A stretch of 64,000 nt of DNA. Source: JAGOFO01 sp964522105. Lineage in GTDB: Bacteria > Myxococcota_A > UBA9042 > DTJE01. Below, piece after piece: positions 17,797 through 27,888 of the stretch (its first letter is position 1; the number at the start of each line of letters is the position of its first letter). The notes beneath the pieces are model-generated. The model did not search any database. It saw only the letters and a program-made list of their open reading frames with translations, and was not told the DNA's origin. A program made the translations under genes and the position numbers. The stretch is from the NCBI GenBank assembly GCA_964522105.1, contig CAZFVA010000015.1, positions 17,291-81,290 of the forward strand, written 5' to 3'.

Positions 17797-18579
17797 CTAA
17801 AAATTGAGCGGCAGCCGCATATGAATCGGCGCCTGAGTCTCGAACGGGAACTCGTTTCCAGCCTGATCCAGCAATACAAGCCTGATATAGACGCGCGGCG
17901 GAAGTTTATAATCCTGCAGCATCTTTTCCTGCGCCTGCTTCATGAACTTGTGGTCTTTGGTGGGAGCTATTGCCGGCGACAGCGCCCCGGCAAGGCCGGC
18001 CTTCTGCGCATCCTTCATCTCGACGCGCCAGTCATCGGTCCAGTCTTCCGCCTTTTCATCCCAGTACGAAAGCTTGAATTCTTTTACGCCGGTCACAACG
18101 ACGTCTTCGGTTCCACCCTTTTCAGGGTCGTTATCAATTATTGCCTTCTCGCGGCGCATCAGGACCTGGTCACCCTCAAACGTGGAAAGACTGTATTCAA
18201 CGACACCCTGATCAGATTCCTTCGAGCCGCGACGCCTTCTTTCATGACCGAGGTACGTGAACAGAATGCTGTCCTGCTTTCCGTCGAACATCGTCTCGGC
18301 GGCCGGTTCTTCAGCGTTAACGTGATTTGACAGATACGCCATTGAAATATCAGATTTAAGGTGCGACAGCGCTACCTGCGCGGAATGATTCAATTCTTCA
18401 ACACGCGTGATCTCGGCCCTGGCGCGCATCGTCACGGCAATGGACTGGTACATCAACATTGAAATGGCTGCCAGCAGTCCGACCGAGATCATGACTTCCA
18501 GGAGGGTAAATCCACTTGAAGACACGGCACGTTCTGCAGCACGGATTCCACGGGCATTAATAGTCTGGCGGGTTTTCAT
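17797..18579 (-). CDS. gspJ: type II secretion minor pseudopilin GspJ
   Basis: Minor pseudopilin of the tip complex with GspI and GspK. A leader of about 22 residues ends at the prepilin site SSG|FTLLEVMISVGLL, with the conserved +5 Glu (Glu in LLEV). The globular region has the beta-rich GspJ character, including ILFTYLGHERRRRG, where family members often have a related strand. The 260-residue length is a little above the usual 200. Its start overlaps the gspI stop by one base. Confidence 0.93.
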   Translation of the reverse strand: MKTRQTINARGIRAAERAVSSSGFTLLEVMISVGLLAAISMLMYQSIAVTMRARAEITRVEELNHSAQVALSHLKSDISMAYLSNHVNAEEPAAETMFDGKQDSILFTYLGHERRRRGSKESDQGVVEYSLSTFEGDQVLMRREKAIIDNDPEKGGTEDVVVTGVKEFKLSYWDEKAEDWTDDWRVEMKDAQKAGLAGALSPAIAPTKDHKFMKQAQEKMLQDYKLPPRVYIRLVLLDQAGNEFPFETQAPIHMRLPLNF

Positions 18580-19469
18580 TACTTTTTACCCCCCAGCCCT
18601 TTCAAGGCGTCCAGAGCTTTCTTTACCGGGTCATCGGCCGGCGGCGGCGTCTTACCTTTGTTATTCGGATCGGTCGGCGGAGCTGAAGAATCAATCTGAT
18701 CCTGCTGATTTTCACGTGCAACTTCGGCTTCACGCATCGCCGTAACTTCTTCTTCCGGCAACGAAACTACGAACGTCTGAACCGTGAACGTCCTTTGTTT
18801 CCTTGGCCCGTCTTTCCAGGTCATCCTGACTGTCATCTTTCTGGTCTTCTTCGCGACCTGATCAATGATCTGCGGCATATATGATGAAAGCATTGTGATG
18901 CCCATCATCAACTGACTTAAATTTATGTTACACAGCGACATTATCTCGCCGCCCATCGGCCCGAACAGCGGTGCCATGGCGGCCATCTTACCCATATCCA
19001 TACCGGACATACCGTCCGTCGGGGCACCTTCCTCGCCACCGGCAAGACTTCCCATGCTGCTTGTAAACGACTCCATACCTGCCTGAATCAGTTCCTGCAT
19101 GGCCGACTGTTCAATGTCCATGGCCTGCAGGTCATACCGGCAGTCGAACGTGTCGGAAAACTCACGCGGCAGCTCGCATTCCTTGTCTTCCAGATCGTTT
19201 GAAGGGAAACCTTTTCTGACGTAGTAGTCCTGAATATCGTTGACGACGCCTTCCATCAGGAACGATGCCGTGGTCATTCTGGTAACACGCGATACCTGAG
19301 TCATTGCGGTCGAATTTGCGAACGTGATGACGCCCAGTCCAATCGCCAGAATCGTCAGCGCAATCAATATTTCCAGAAGCGTAAAGCCACCCGCGGAACA
19401 CAGTCTGTTCCCGACCGGGTTGACCGGAACTTCTGTTAAATATCCGCTTTGTTTACGCAATCCTGCCAT
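18579..19469 (-). CDS. gspI: type II secretion minor pseudopilin GspI, enlarged
   Basis: Minor pseudopilin that binds GspJ and GspK. The prepilin site AGG|FTLLEILIALTILAIGLG is clear, with +5 Glu. The protein is 296 residues, more than double the common 120-130. Between residues about 105 and 195 it carries a Met/Gly-rich insertion (for example DGMSGMDMGKMAAMAPLFG), and it ends with an Asp/Pro/Lys-rich tail. Strands on both sides of the insertion (KMTVRMTWKDGPRKQRTFTVQTFV) match the end of a normal GspI. The position between gspH and gspJ supports the identity. Confidence 0.88.
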   Translation of the reverse strand: MAGLRKQSGYLTEVPVNPVGNRLCSAGGFTLLEILIALTILAIGLGVITFANSTAMTQVSRVTRMTTASFLMEGVVNDIQDYYVRKGFPSNDLEDKECELPREFSDTFDCRYDLQAMDIEQSAMQELIQAGMESFTSSMGSLAGGEEGAPTDGMSGMDMGKMAAMAPLFGPMGGEIMSLCNINLSQLMMGITMLSSYMPQIIDQVAKKTRKMTVRMTWKDGPRKQRTFTVQTFVVSLPEEEVTAMREAEVARENQQDQIDSSAPPTDPNNKGKTPPPADDPVKKALDALKGLGGKK

Positions 19470-19497
19470 TCCCCGGCATCCCCATATTCACAACGAT

Positions 19498-20349
19498 CTA
19501 CTGAAAAGCCAGCAGATCTCTTGAGTCCAGTTCCTTCTTGTGAACCAGCCCGATCCCGCGCATCGGGATTGTCTCGACCGTGTAAATTTCATCATCACGG
19601 GCAAGGAAAATATACGATCTCTCGACATAACCACTTGGAAAGAAAAAGATTTCAGCCATTCCTTCTTCGGTAGGCTCGTCCTGGTGCGTCGTCATTACGC
19701 GCTTGAAAGTAATGCCTTTAGGCAGGACATTCTTCTGAAGCAGACTGTCACGGAGGCGGGCGCGGGACTTACGCAGTTTCGCTTTCTGTGCCCTTGCCAC
19801 ATCTACCGGATCTGTTGACACAGTGCCTTCAGCGCCACCACCGGAAACGGCCGCAGCGGCTATCGTGGCAAGGTTTGGTGTTTCCTGGCCCGGACCTGCT
19901 TCACCACCTGAACCACCGGCGACTGCCCACATCTGATTCGCCATGGCACCGCCCTCGAACGGATTGGAACTGCGGGCCATTTCGGCAAGGCCACCGCCAC
20001 CGGCGGCTTCATCCTTCGCAGCTATATTGCCGTCTGAAGGTTCGGAATCGTCCAGTTCATCTTCAGAAGGAAGGACAGCAGTACCGCCGCAAATCTGACT
20101 TGTATCAACACGTTCTGCCCACCACGCACCGGATTCAAAATCAATAACAAGACGGTATGTGCCATTGTTCAGAACTGCGGTGTCGTAAATGTATCTGATA
20201 GTTGTGGCCAGTTTGACAGATGCGGTACTTACGTCAGCGCGACGGACGCCCGAAAGGGTAGCCAGGGCTGCGACCGCCATAAGCATGACGACGCCCAGGA
20301 CTGCTATCAGTTCGAGGATGGTAAACCCTTTCTGTGAATCCCTCCTCAT
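19498..20349 (-). CDS. gspH: type II secretion pseudopilin GspH, enlarged
   Basis: Minor pseudopilin bridging the tip complex and the GspG shaft. The start at 20349 (ATG) is chosen so the leader is short: MRRDSQKG|FTILELIAVLGVV, with +5 Glu. A GTG 18 bp upstream is possible. The 283-residue product is nearly double typical GspH. The extra residues (about 90-190) are low-complexity, rich in Gly/Ala/Ser/Glu (DEAAGGGGLAEMAR, SGGEAGPGQE), followed by a basic helix (RAQKAKLRKSRARLRD). The C-terminal beta-strands (AEIFFFPSGYVERSYIFLA) are as expected. Confidence 0.87.
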   Translation of the reverse strand: MRRDSQKGFTILELIAVLGVVMLMAVAALATLSGVRRADVSTASVKLATTIRYIYDTAVLNNGTYRLVIDFESGAWWAERVDTSQICGGTAVLPSEDELDDSEPSDGNIAAKDEAAGGGGLAEMARSSNPFEGGAMANQMWAVAGGSGGEAGPGQETPNLATIAAAAVSGGGAEGTVSTDPVDVARAQKAKLRKSRARLRDSLLQKNVLPKGITFKRVMTTHQDEPTEEGMAEIFFFPSGYVERSYIFLARDDEIYTVETIPMRGIGLVHKKELDSRDLLAFQ

Positions 20350-20382
20350 GAACCAGACGTCCTCCACTGTTGCCCACAGGCA

Positions 20383-20799
20383 TCACTTCTCGAAGTTACA
20401 GATGTCGTCATCCGAGCCGGCACGCTTGTCCGGACCATTGGAACAGAGGTCGTATTCGCGCTCGTTATCCTGGGAAGGATACGTGTACGAAAACGCGACG
20501 CCCCACGGGTCTTTAAGCTGCTTTTTCTTCAGCGGGGCGCCAACGCCTGATGCCAGAGCATCAAGATTGTTCGGCATTTCAGCATCAAGCGAATACATCG
20601 TCAGCGCATTTTCAATGCTGCTGAGCTGAGCTGCAGCGGCCTTGATTCTTGCCTTGTTAAGCTGCCCGACGACGCCGACGCCGACTGCCGTTGCCACGAT
20701 ACCGATGATCGCAATAACGACCATGATTTCGATAAGCGTCATGCCCCTTGCCGCCGCTGCAACACCCGCTCTTGAACTGAAACGCGACTTCATATCCAT
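20383..20799 (-). CDS. gspG: type II secretion major pseudopilin GspG
   Basis: Main subunit of the pseudopilus that pushes substrates through the secretin. The start at 20799 is chosen because AGGAGA sits 6 bp before it; a longer frame begins at 20835. The leader is about 19 residues, with the prepilin site ARG|MTLIEIMVVIAIIG and +5 Glu. The C-terminal domain has the GspG features PNNLDAL, then KDPWGVAFSYTYPS, and a final Asp-rich calcium-site loop ending AGSDDDICNFEK. It is in the right order between gspF and gspH. Confidence 0.95.
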   Translation of the reverse strand: MDMKSRFSSRAGVAAAARGMTLIEIMVVIAIIGIVATAVGVGVVGQLNKARIKAAAAQLSSIENALTMYSLDAEMPNNLDALASGVGAPLKKKQLKDPWGVAFSYTYPSQDNEREYDLCSNGPDKRAGSDDDICNFEK

Positions 20800-20856
20800 A
20801 ACCTGTCTCCTTAAGTTTCCAAACTTATCGGACACTTAAACTGCTTCAAATCCCCG

Positions 20857-22119
20857 TCAGCCACCCGAGATGAGTTCATTCATCTGCAGCATCGGCATCA
20901 GAAGAGCAAATACCAGGAACCCGACCATCAAGCCCATGACAACGATCATCACCGGCTCGAGGATGGCTGTAAGCGTCGAAATCTTTGCGTCAACTTCATT
21001 GTCATAAGCATCGGCGACGTTTTGAAGCATGGCTTCAAGCTGACCTGTCTTTTCACCGATCGCGATCATGTGCGTCATCATCGGCGGGAACTCGCCACTG
21101 GCCTTGAGCGGACTTGCAAGGCTGTCACCTTCACGGACCGCGACCCTCGCATCGTCAATAACTTTGGCCATGACTTCGTTGGAAACGATCGTCCTGACAA
21201 TCTCAAGGGCGGTCAGAACAGGCACACCGGCAGCCAGAAGTGTCGAGAGCGTCCTGCCGAAACGGGCGACGCCGACCAGCCTGTTCATACGACCGAAAAT
21301 CGGTGCATTCAGCTTGAAACGGTCCCACTTCAAACGCCCTTTTTCGGTCTGAATCCAGCGTTTGAAGCCCCAGACAGCTCCGCCAATCGCCGGAAGAATA
21401 ATGAACCAGGTTGAACGGAACAAATCACTGGCGCCCTTCAATATCTTTGTCGGAATCGGCAGTTCGCCACCCATGTCGGCGTACATTTCTGTCATGCGCG
21501 GCACAACAAAGGCCATCATCAGCGAAACTATCAGCATACCGACAGTCGTCATTATTATTGGGTAAACCATCGCACCGGTAACTTTGGACTTCAGCCGTAC
21601 ACTTGATTCAAGGAAGTCCGCCAGGCGCTCAAGTACGATGTCGAGCGTGCCGGACGCCTCGCCGACCCTTACCATATTGATATACAGGTCAGGGAAAATC
21701 TTGCGGTGTTCACCGATCGCCTCGGCCAGCGAACTTCCTTCACGGACCTTCTCGCGAATCTGCCCCAGGATGACCTTCAGGGGTTTACGTTCCTGCTGAT
21801 CAACCAGTGCAGCCAGTGCCTCGGTCATCGGGATTCCGGCGCGTATCAGGGTCGCAAACTGTCTGGTCATTACGGAAACATCGGTCGGCTTGACGCGGTC
21901 AAAATACTTCGCCAGATCAACTTCCCTGGCAAGCACGGACCCGGACTGCACTGTACCTACGTTCTTCTTGATACCTTTGGCACCGGACTCAGTGACCCTG
22001 GTTACATAAATGCCTTCCCGCTTCAGTTTGGCGGTAAGTTCTGTTACGCCATCGGCTTCCCCAACGCCGGAAATCTGCTTTCCCTTCGCTGAAATGCCTT
22101 TGTAATCAAATAGCGGCAT
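20857..22119 (-). CDS. gspF: type II secretion inner-membrane protein GspF
   Basis: Polytopic platform protein of the T2SS. It has two repeated GspF domains, each a helical cytoplasmic bundle followed by a TM helix: about residues 70-195 and 275-400. The signatures are FYDLATLIRAGIP-like (here RQFATLIRAGIPMTEAL) and the second copy RFGRTLSTLLAAGVPVLTAL. A final hydrophobic segment (MIVVMGLMVGFLVFALLMPML) ends the protein. The ATG directly follows the gspE stop, indicating coupling. Confidence 0.96.
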   Translation of the reverse strand: MPLFDYKGISAKGKQISGVGEADGVTELTAKLKREGIYVTRVTESGAKGIKKNVGTVQSGSVLAREVDLAKYFDRVKPTDVSVMTRQFATLIRAGIPMTEALAALVDQQERKPLKVILGQIREKVREGSSLAEAIGEHRKIFPDLYINMVRVGEASGTLDIVLERLADFLESSVRLKSKVTGAMVYPIIMTTVGMLIVSLMMAFVVPRMTEMYADMGGELPIPTKILKGASDLFRSTWFIILPAIGGAVWGFKRWIQTEKGRLKWDRFKLNAPIFGRMNRLVGVARFGRTLSTLLAAGVPVLTALEIVRTIVSNEVMAKVIDDARVAVREGDSLASPLKASGEFPPMMTHMIAIGEKTGQLEAMLQNVADAYDNEVDAKISTLTAILEPVMIVVMGLMVGFLVFALLMPMLQMNELISGG

Positions 22120-23877
<1,758 letters not shown>

Positions 23878-23901
23878 CTGCCGCTCCAGACATCAGTCGG
23901 T

Positions 23902-26613
23902 CTATTCAACCACGGGACTGATGGTGTCAATGTTGTCGCCTGCATTCCGATCATCCAGCATGGGCAGCGGGGCCGGCACCGGGGCCGGCACAGTTGCCTG
24001 CTGAGGAATCGGAGCAGGGACCGGAGCCGACGCATCGACTGTGCCGACCGATGCCTTTTCCAGAGGATCATATTCAAGGTCGTGCGAATCAGGCACACCG
24101 ACCAGGTCAACGTTTTCAAATCTGGTCTGCTCGAGCATCTCGCGATCCTTGCGGACCTTATTCATAGTCTTGCGGATATCTTCCAGGACACCTGTCTTCT
24201 TCCGGTAATCAATCCCACCCTGGTATTCCTGCTTGCGGGTCGCCATGTATTCAGCAAACTCGCGCATTTCTTCCAGTTTCTGGTCATGAATACGCTGAAG
24301 GTCGGACGGGTCTTCAATAATGTACGGGATAATAATCATCAACAGATTGCGCTTTTCAACCCGCTTGACGGTCCGTCTGAACAGCGCGCCCAGAATCGGT
24401 ATGTCACCAAGGACCGGAACCTTGTCGACCGCCGAACTTTCGACATCCCTGATAAGACCGCCGATGACGACCGGCTGCTGATCCTTGACGACGACGGTGT
24501 TCGTGACCTTGCGCTTCGATGTGGTCGGGCCGAGCGTCGCGTCCATCGATTCAACGTCGTCAAGCTGCTGCATGATCTTCAGGCGCACGAAGTTGGATTC
24601 ACTGATCTGCGGCGTAATCTTCAGGGTCATATCAACGTCGATGCGCTGCACGTAACCGCCATAACCCATACCCTGAGTCAGACCTGACAGCGCCGCACCG
24701 GCAACGCCGGTACTGGCACCAAGCCCGCCCAGTTGATTCATCAGATTGGACATGCCGCCGCCCGAAGACGCCTGATATGGAATCTGCTTACCGACGACGA
24801 TCTCGGCTTCTTCATTGTCCATGGTCAGGATATGTGGAGTCGACAGAACATTGACGTCGGAATTTGACTGCAACGCCTGAACCGAGAAGCCGTACGCCGG
24901 AATCGACAGCGTGCCGGTCGTTCCACCGGTGCTGCCCGCGTTAAGATTAACCAGCGGCCCCTGCATACCGAAAGCACCCCCGCCGCTCTGAAGCTGGGTC
25001 ATATCAAGACCGGAAATACCAAGGCCACCAAGACCGAGCATAAGCGGAACAGACTGACCGGCAATATTCAGACTGGCCCCGACGCTGCCTGAAATCCCGA
25101 AGTTCTTGTCTTTATTAGAGGAAATTTCCATGATGACGGCTTCGACATACACCTGCTTGCGGCGGATATCGAGCTGCTGGATAACGCGCTTGACCGACAT
25201 GTAATCTTTAAGGGTACTTTCAATTACAAGACTGTTCGTCGGTTTATGGGCCGTAACCTTCACATCACCGGAAAACAGGCTGGCCGCACTGCCACCACCG
25301 CCACCACCACCGGCTGCACCGGCACTTCCCGCTGCTGAGGCGCCCTTACCGGCACTCTTGGTTTTGCCGCCTGACGAAGTCAATGAAGACAGCGTTGAAG
25401 CAACATCTTCGGCGTTCGCATTTTCAAGGTAGTAAATGTGAATCTGGCCTTCGCCTTCGATCGGCATGTCCATCCGGCGAAGCAGCCTGTCAATCTTCAG
25501 GTAGGCTGACGGTGTCGCCACAATAATCAACTGATTGGTTCTTTCATCCGGAATGATTTTTGAAACGATGGCGGCGCCTTCAATTGTCGAGCCTTCCTCG
25601 GCCCCCGGTGTCGGCGCGGCCTTACGTCCGGCCGATCCGGCGGACCCGCCTGCAGACCCGCCTTTGTCGCCAAATACCGAAGTGATCATCGTGGCCATCT
25701 CGGATGCGGCAGCGTACTGAACGGGACGGACCCAGATCTTCTCGCGACCGGTCGGAACATCAAGCTCGGCCACGAACTTCAGCATTCTGACGATGTTGGA
25801 CCCGAGATCGGTAATAATCAGGGAGTTTCCGGGCTGGTAAACAGTAATGTCGCCCGCCTGGGTCTTGAACTTGGACAGCACCTGGGAAACATCATTTACA
25901 TCAATATGCTTCAGGTTGACGATCCTGGTCACCAGCCTGTCTTCTGCCGGCACCGCTTCGGAATTCAGGAAAATCGGTACTACTTCAGTCTTGGCCTTGG
26001 CCGTTTCAACAATCTTGTAGAAAGGACCGGACGGCACAACTGTCAGGCCATTGATGTCAAGTGACGCCAGAAACGCCTTGTACGCTTCATAAACTGTGAC
26101 CGGGGTCGTTGACATGATCGTGACGGTCTTACCGTTCTTGAGGTTGGTTCCGACCAGGAAGTTTCGCTGAGTGATGCACGCTATGAACTTGACGACATCT
26201 TTGATGGGGGCTTCTTCGAAATCGACGTTAATCTTCGCGTTCAAAGGCAACGGCATGCACCGGACATCTTTCTCGAAATTAGTCTTGAACGTAACGACTT
26301 CTTCAACAGACCCGGGAACCGGCAGTTCTTTGATACTGGCCGAACCCTTTTCTGATGACGCTTTGGCCGCAGCCTGACCGGATGCGGCAGTGCCCTGAAG
26401 CGGCGAAACTTTTGGAAGCGGCGACTTCTCGGGTTGCAGACCGGGAATCTTCGGCGGTGGCAGGCCGTCCCCACCCGATGGCAGAACCTGCAGCGCCTTG
26501 TCCGCTTCCTGAGCGTCAGCAGAAGAAACCGCCGCAGTCAGCGCAAAAGCCAACGATACCGCGACCATCTGCCTGATTCCGATACAAACAATAAGCCGGG
26601 AACCCGGATTCAT
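23902..26613 (-). CDS. gspD: type II secretion secretin GspD
   Basis: Outer-membrane channel. A signal peptide (cleavage near ADA/QE, about residue 34) is followed by a Pro-rich linker, the N0 domain (about 105-200, starting KINVDFEEAPIKDVVKF), N1 and N2 repeats, and the secretin beta-barrel. The barrel contains VPVLGDIPILGALFRRT and ends with YIIEDPSDLQRI. A Gly/Ala/Ser-rich run (SAAGSAGAAGGGGGGG) sits in the N3-like domain. The C-terminal tail is Pro/Ala-rich (ASAPVPAPIPQQATVPAPV). No pilotin gene was seen. The 903-residue length is above the 650-700 of enterobacteria because of the linkers. Confidence 0.97.
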   Translation of the reverse strand: MNPGSRLIVCIGIRQMVAVSLAFALTAAVSSADAQEADKALQVLPSGGDGLPPPKIPGLQPEKSPLPKVSPLQGTAASGQAAAKASSEKGSASIKELPVPGSVEEVVTFKTNFEKDVRCMPLPLNAKINVDFEEAPIKDVVKFIACITQRNFLVGTNLKNGKTVTIMSTTPVTVYEAYKAFLASLDINGLTVVPSGPFYKIVETAKAKTEVVPIFLNSEAVPAEDRLVTRIVNLKHIDVNDVSQVLSKFKTQAGDITVYQPGNSLIITDLGSNIVRMLKFVAELDVPTGREKIWVRPVQYAAASEMATMITSVFGDKGGSAGGSAGSAGRKAAPTPGAEEGSTIEGAAIVSKIIPDERTNQLIIVATPSAYLKIDRLLRRMDMPIEGEGQIHIYYLENANAEDVASTLSSLTSSGGKTKSAGKGASAAGSAGAAGGGGGGGSAASLFSGDVKVTAHKPTNSLVIESTLKDYMSVKRVIQQLDIRRKQVYVEAVIMEISSNKDKNFGISGSVGASLNIAGQSVPLMLGLGGLGISGLDMTQLQSGGGAFGMQGPLVNLNAGSTGGTTGTLSIPAYGFSVQALQSNSDVNVLSTPHILTMDNEEAEIVVGKQIPYQASSGGGMSNLMNQLGGLGASTGVAGAALSGLTQGMGYGGYVQRIDVDMTLKITPQISESNFVRLKIMQQLDDVESMDATLGPTTSKRKVTNTVVVKDQQPVVIGGLIRDVESSAVDKVPVLGDIPILGALFRRTVKRVEKRNLLMIIIPYIIEDPSDLQRIHDQKLEEMREFAEYMATRKQEYQGGIDYRKKTGVLEDIRKTMNKVRKDREMLEQTRFENVDLVGVPDSHDLEYDPLEKASVGTVDASAPVPAPIPQQATVPAPVPAPLPMLDDRNAGDNIDTISPVVE

Positions 26614-26620
26614 AGGTGCC

Positions 26621-27577
26621 TCACTGAATTGTGTAATTCATCGTCACTTTCTTGCCACGGCGAACGACGTCGATGGCAATCTGTGAACTGCTGCGAAGCG
26701 ACTCAAACAACTGAATCGCCTTGTTTGGAGTATCAATTTCTTCGCCGTTAATCCTGCGAAGAAGATCCCCGGACTGAAGTCCAATAGCTTTGTACAGGCT
26801 GTTAGGCCTGATACCTACAAGACGGAATCCGGCATACTTGCCAGCTTCGTAGTTGGGCACAATCCTGGCCTGCATGCCGATCTTGGTCAGGTCCTGCAGT
26901 TGTTCTTCCAGCATATTCTTGTCGATCTGATAGTCGTTTGGACCTTTCTTCTGAATGCCTGCGGCAAAAGGATCATCTTCGGACGGCTTCCCGGCGACGG
27001 CTCCGGCGCCAAGTGCCGATTCATCACCGGCTGCCTTTGCTGGCGGCGTCGGACCTTCGGCATCCCACAAAGTCACAACACTTACCTTTTCGCCCTGCCG
27101 AAGAACTATATATTTTGGATGAATTTCAGCGACTTCCACGGTGTCCAGCAACATAATCCCGCGGCGCACCAGTTTCGACTCGTTATTAAGAACGATGGTC
27201 GCCATTGACCATTCCGGGATATTTGAAACGAGCGTTCCCAGCAGCCTGACCGCGATATTTACGGATTGTCCTGCCGGATTTTCCCCCGAGCCTTCCCCGT
27301 CACCGGCGCCGAATTCCTCGACAACTTCAGGCTCGGCATCAAAGACATTTCTCTCGGAGGCAGCGCTCAAAAGGGCCGTATCAAACCGGGGCTTAACGAT
27401 TACTGCAGGCTGAGCCTGAGCTGCCGTAGCCATTTCGGTCGACGCACCCGCCTTTGACTGTCCGCCAAGAAAAAGAATACCGAGCGACTCGGAAACAAGA
27501 CCGGCAGCCAGGAACGAACCGGTCCCGATGACAACCAGAATTACAGCCCAGAAATTTCTACGTATGAATTCCTGCAT
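26621..27577 (-). CDS. gspC: type II secretion protein GspC
   Basis: Inner-membrane protein that connects the platform to the secretin. One TM helix at about residues 9-31 (NFWAVILVVIGTGSFLAAGLVS is its core) is followed by a flexible Gly/Glu-rich linker. The HR domain begins about residue 105 (NIAVRLLGTLVSN), and a C-terminal PDZ domain carries FRLVGIRPNSLYKAIGLQSG and GDLLRRINGEE. It is the first gene of the gspC-N operon, with gspD 7 bp downstream. Confidence 0.94.
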   Translation of the reverse strand: MQEFIRRNFWAVILVVIGTGSFLAAGLVSESLGILFLGGQSKAGASTEMATAAQAQPAVIVKPRFDTALLSAASERNVFDAEPEVVEEFGAGDGEGSGENPAGQSVNIAVRLLGTLVSNIPEWSMATIVLNNESKLVRRGIMLLDTVEVAEIHPKYIVLRQGEKVSVVTLWDAEGPTPPAKAAGDESALGAGAVAGKPSEDDPFAAGIQKKGPNDYQIDKNMLEEQLQDLTKIGMQARIVPNYEAGKYAGFRLVGIRPNSLYKAIGLQSGDLLRRINGEEIDTPNKAIQLFESLRSSSQIAIDVVRRGKKVTMNYTIQ

Positions 27578-27888
27578 TACGCCCCGCTTCAGGACATAGA
27601 ACCGAATCTATATTTAGCAATTAACGTACCACTAACGAACCATAACACTATAAGAGGCAGAATAATTGCCCGTCTCCAGTCATTCCCGATGTTTAGACAG
27701 GCTTATTTGACCTGGCGCAGGCACCGCTGCCAGCCTTTTCGCGGTACTGTCTGCCATGTCGAATGACAAATTGACAAACAGGCCCACCGGAAATGGCAAT
27801 TGTGACAGCGTTAAAAACGCGCATCCGACAAGGCACGGCCATAAAAACACCAAAGCTGTTTGACCGCTTGTGCGCCAGTTCGGATAAT
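27578..27888. other. divergent intergenic region between gspC and giant lipoprotein gene
   Basis: About 310 bp if the lipoprotein starts at 27889. The gspC-proximal 100 bp is AT-rich and should hold the T2SS operon promoter, but no good -35/-10 pair stands out (TATAGA and TATAGT variants occur on the minus strand with poor -35 partners). The sequence GACAAATTGAC at 27765-27775 recurs upstream of the phasin-like gene. No RNA gene or reading frame of note was seen. Confidence 0.5.
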
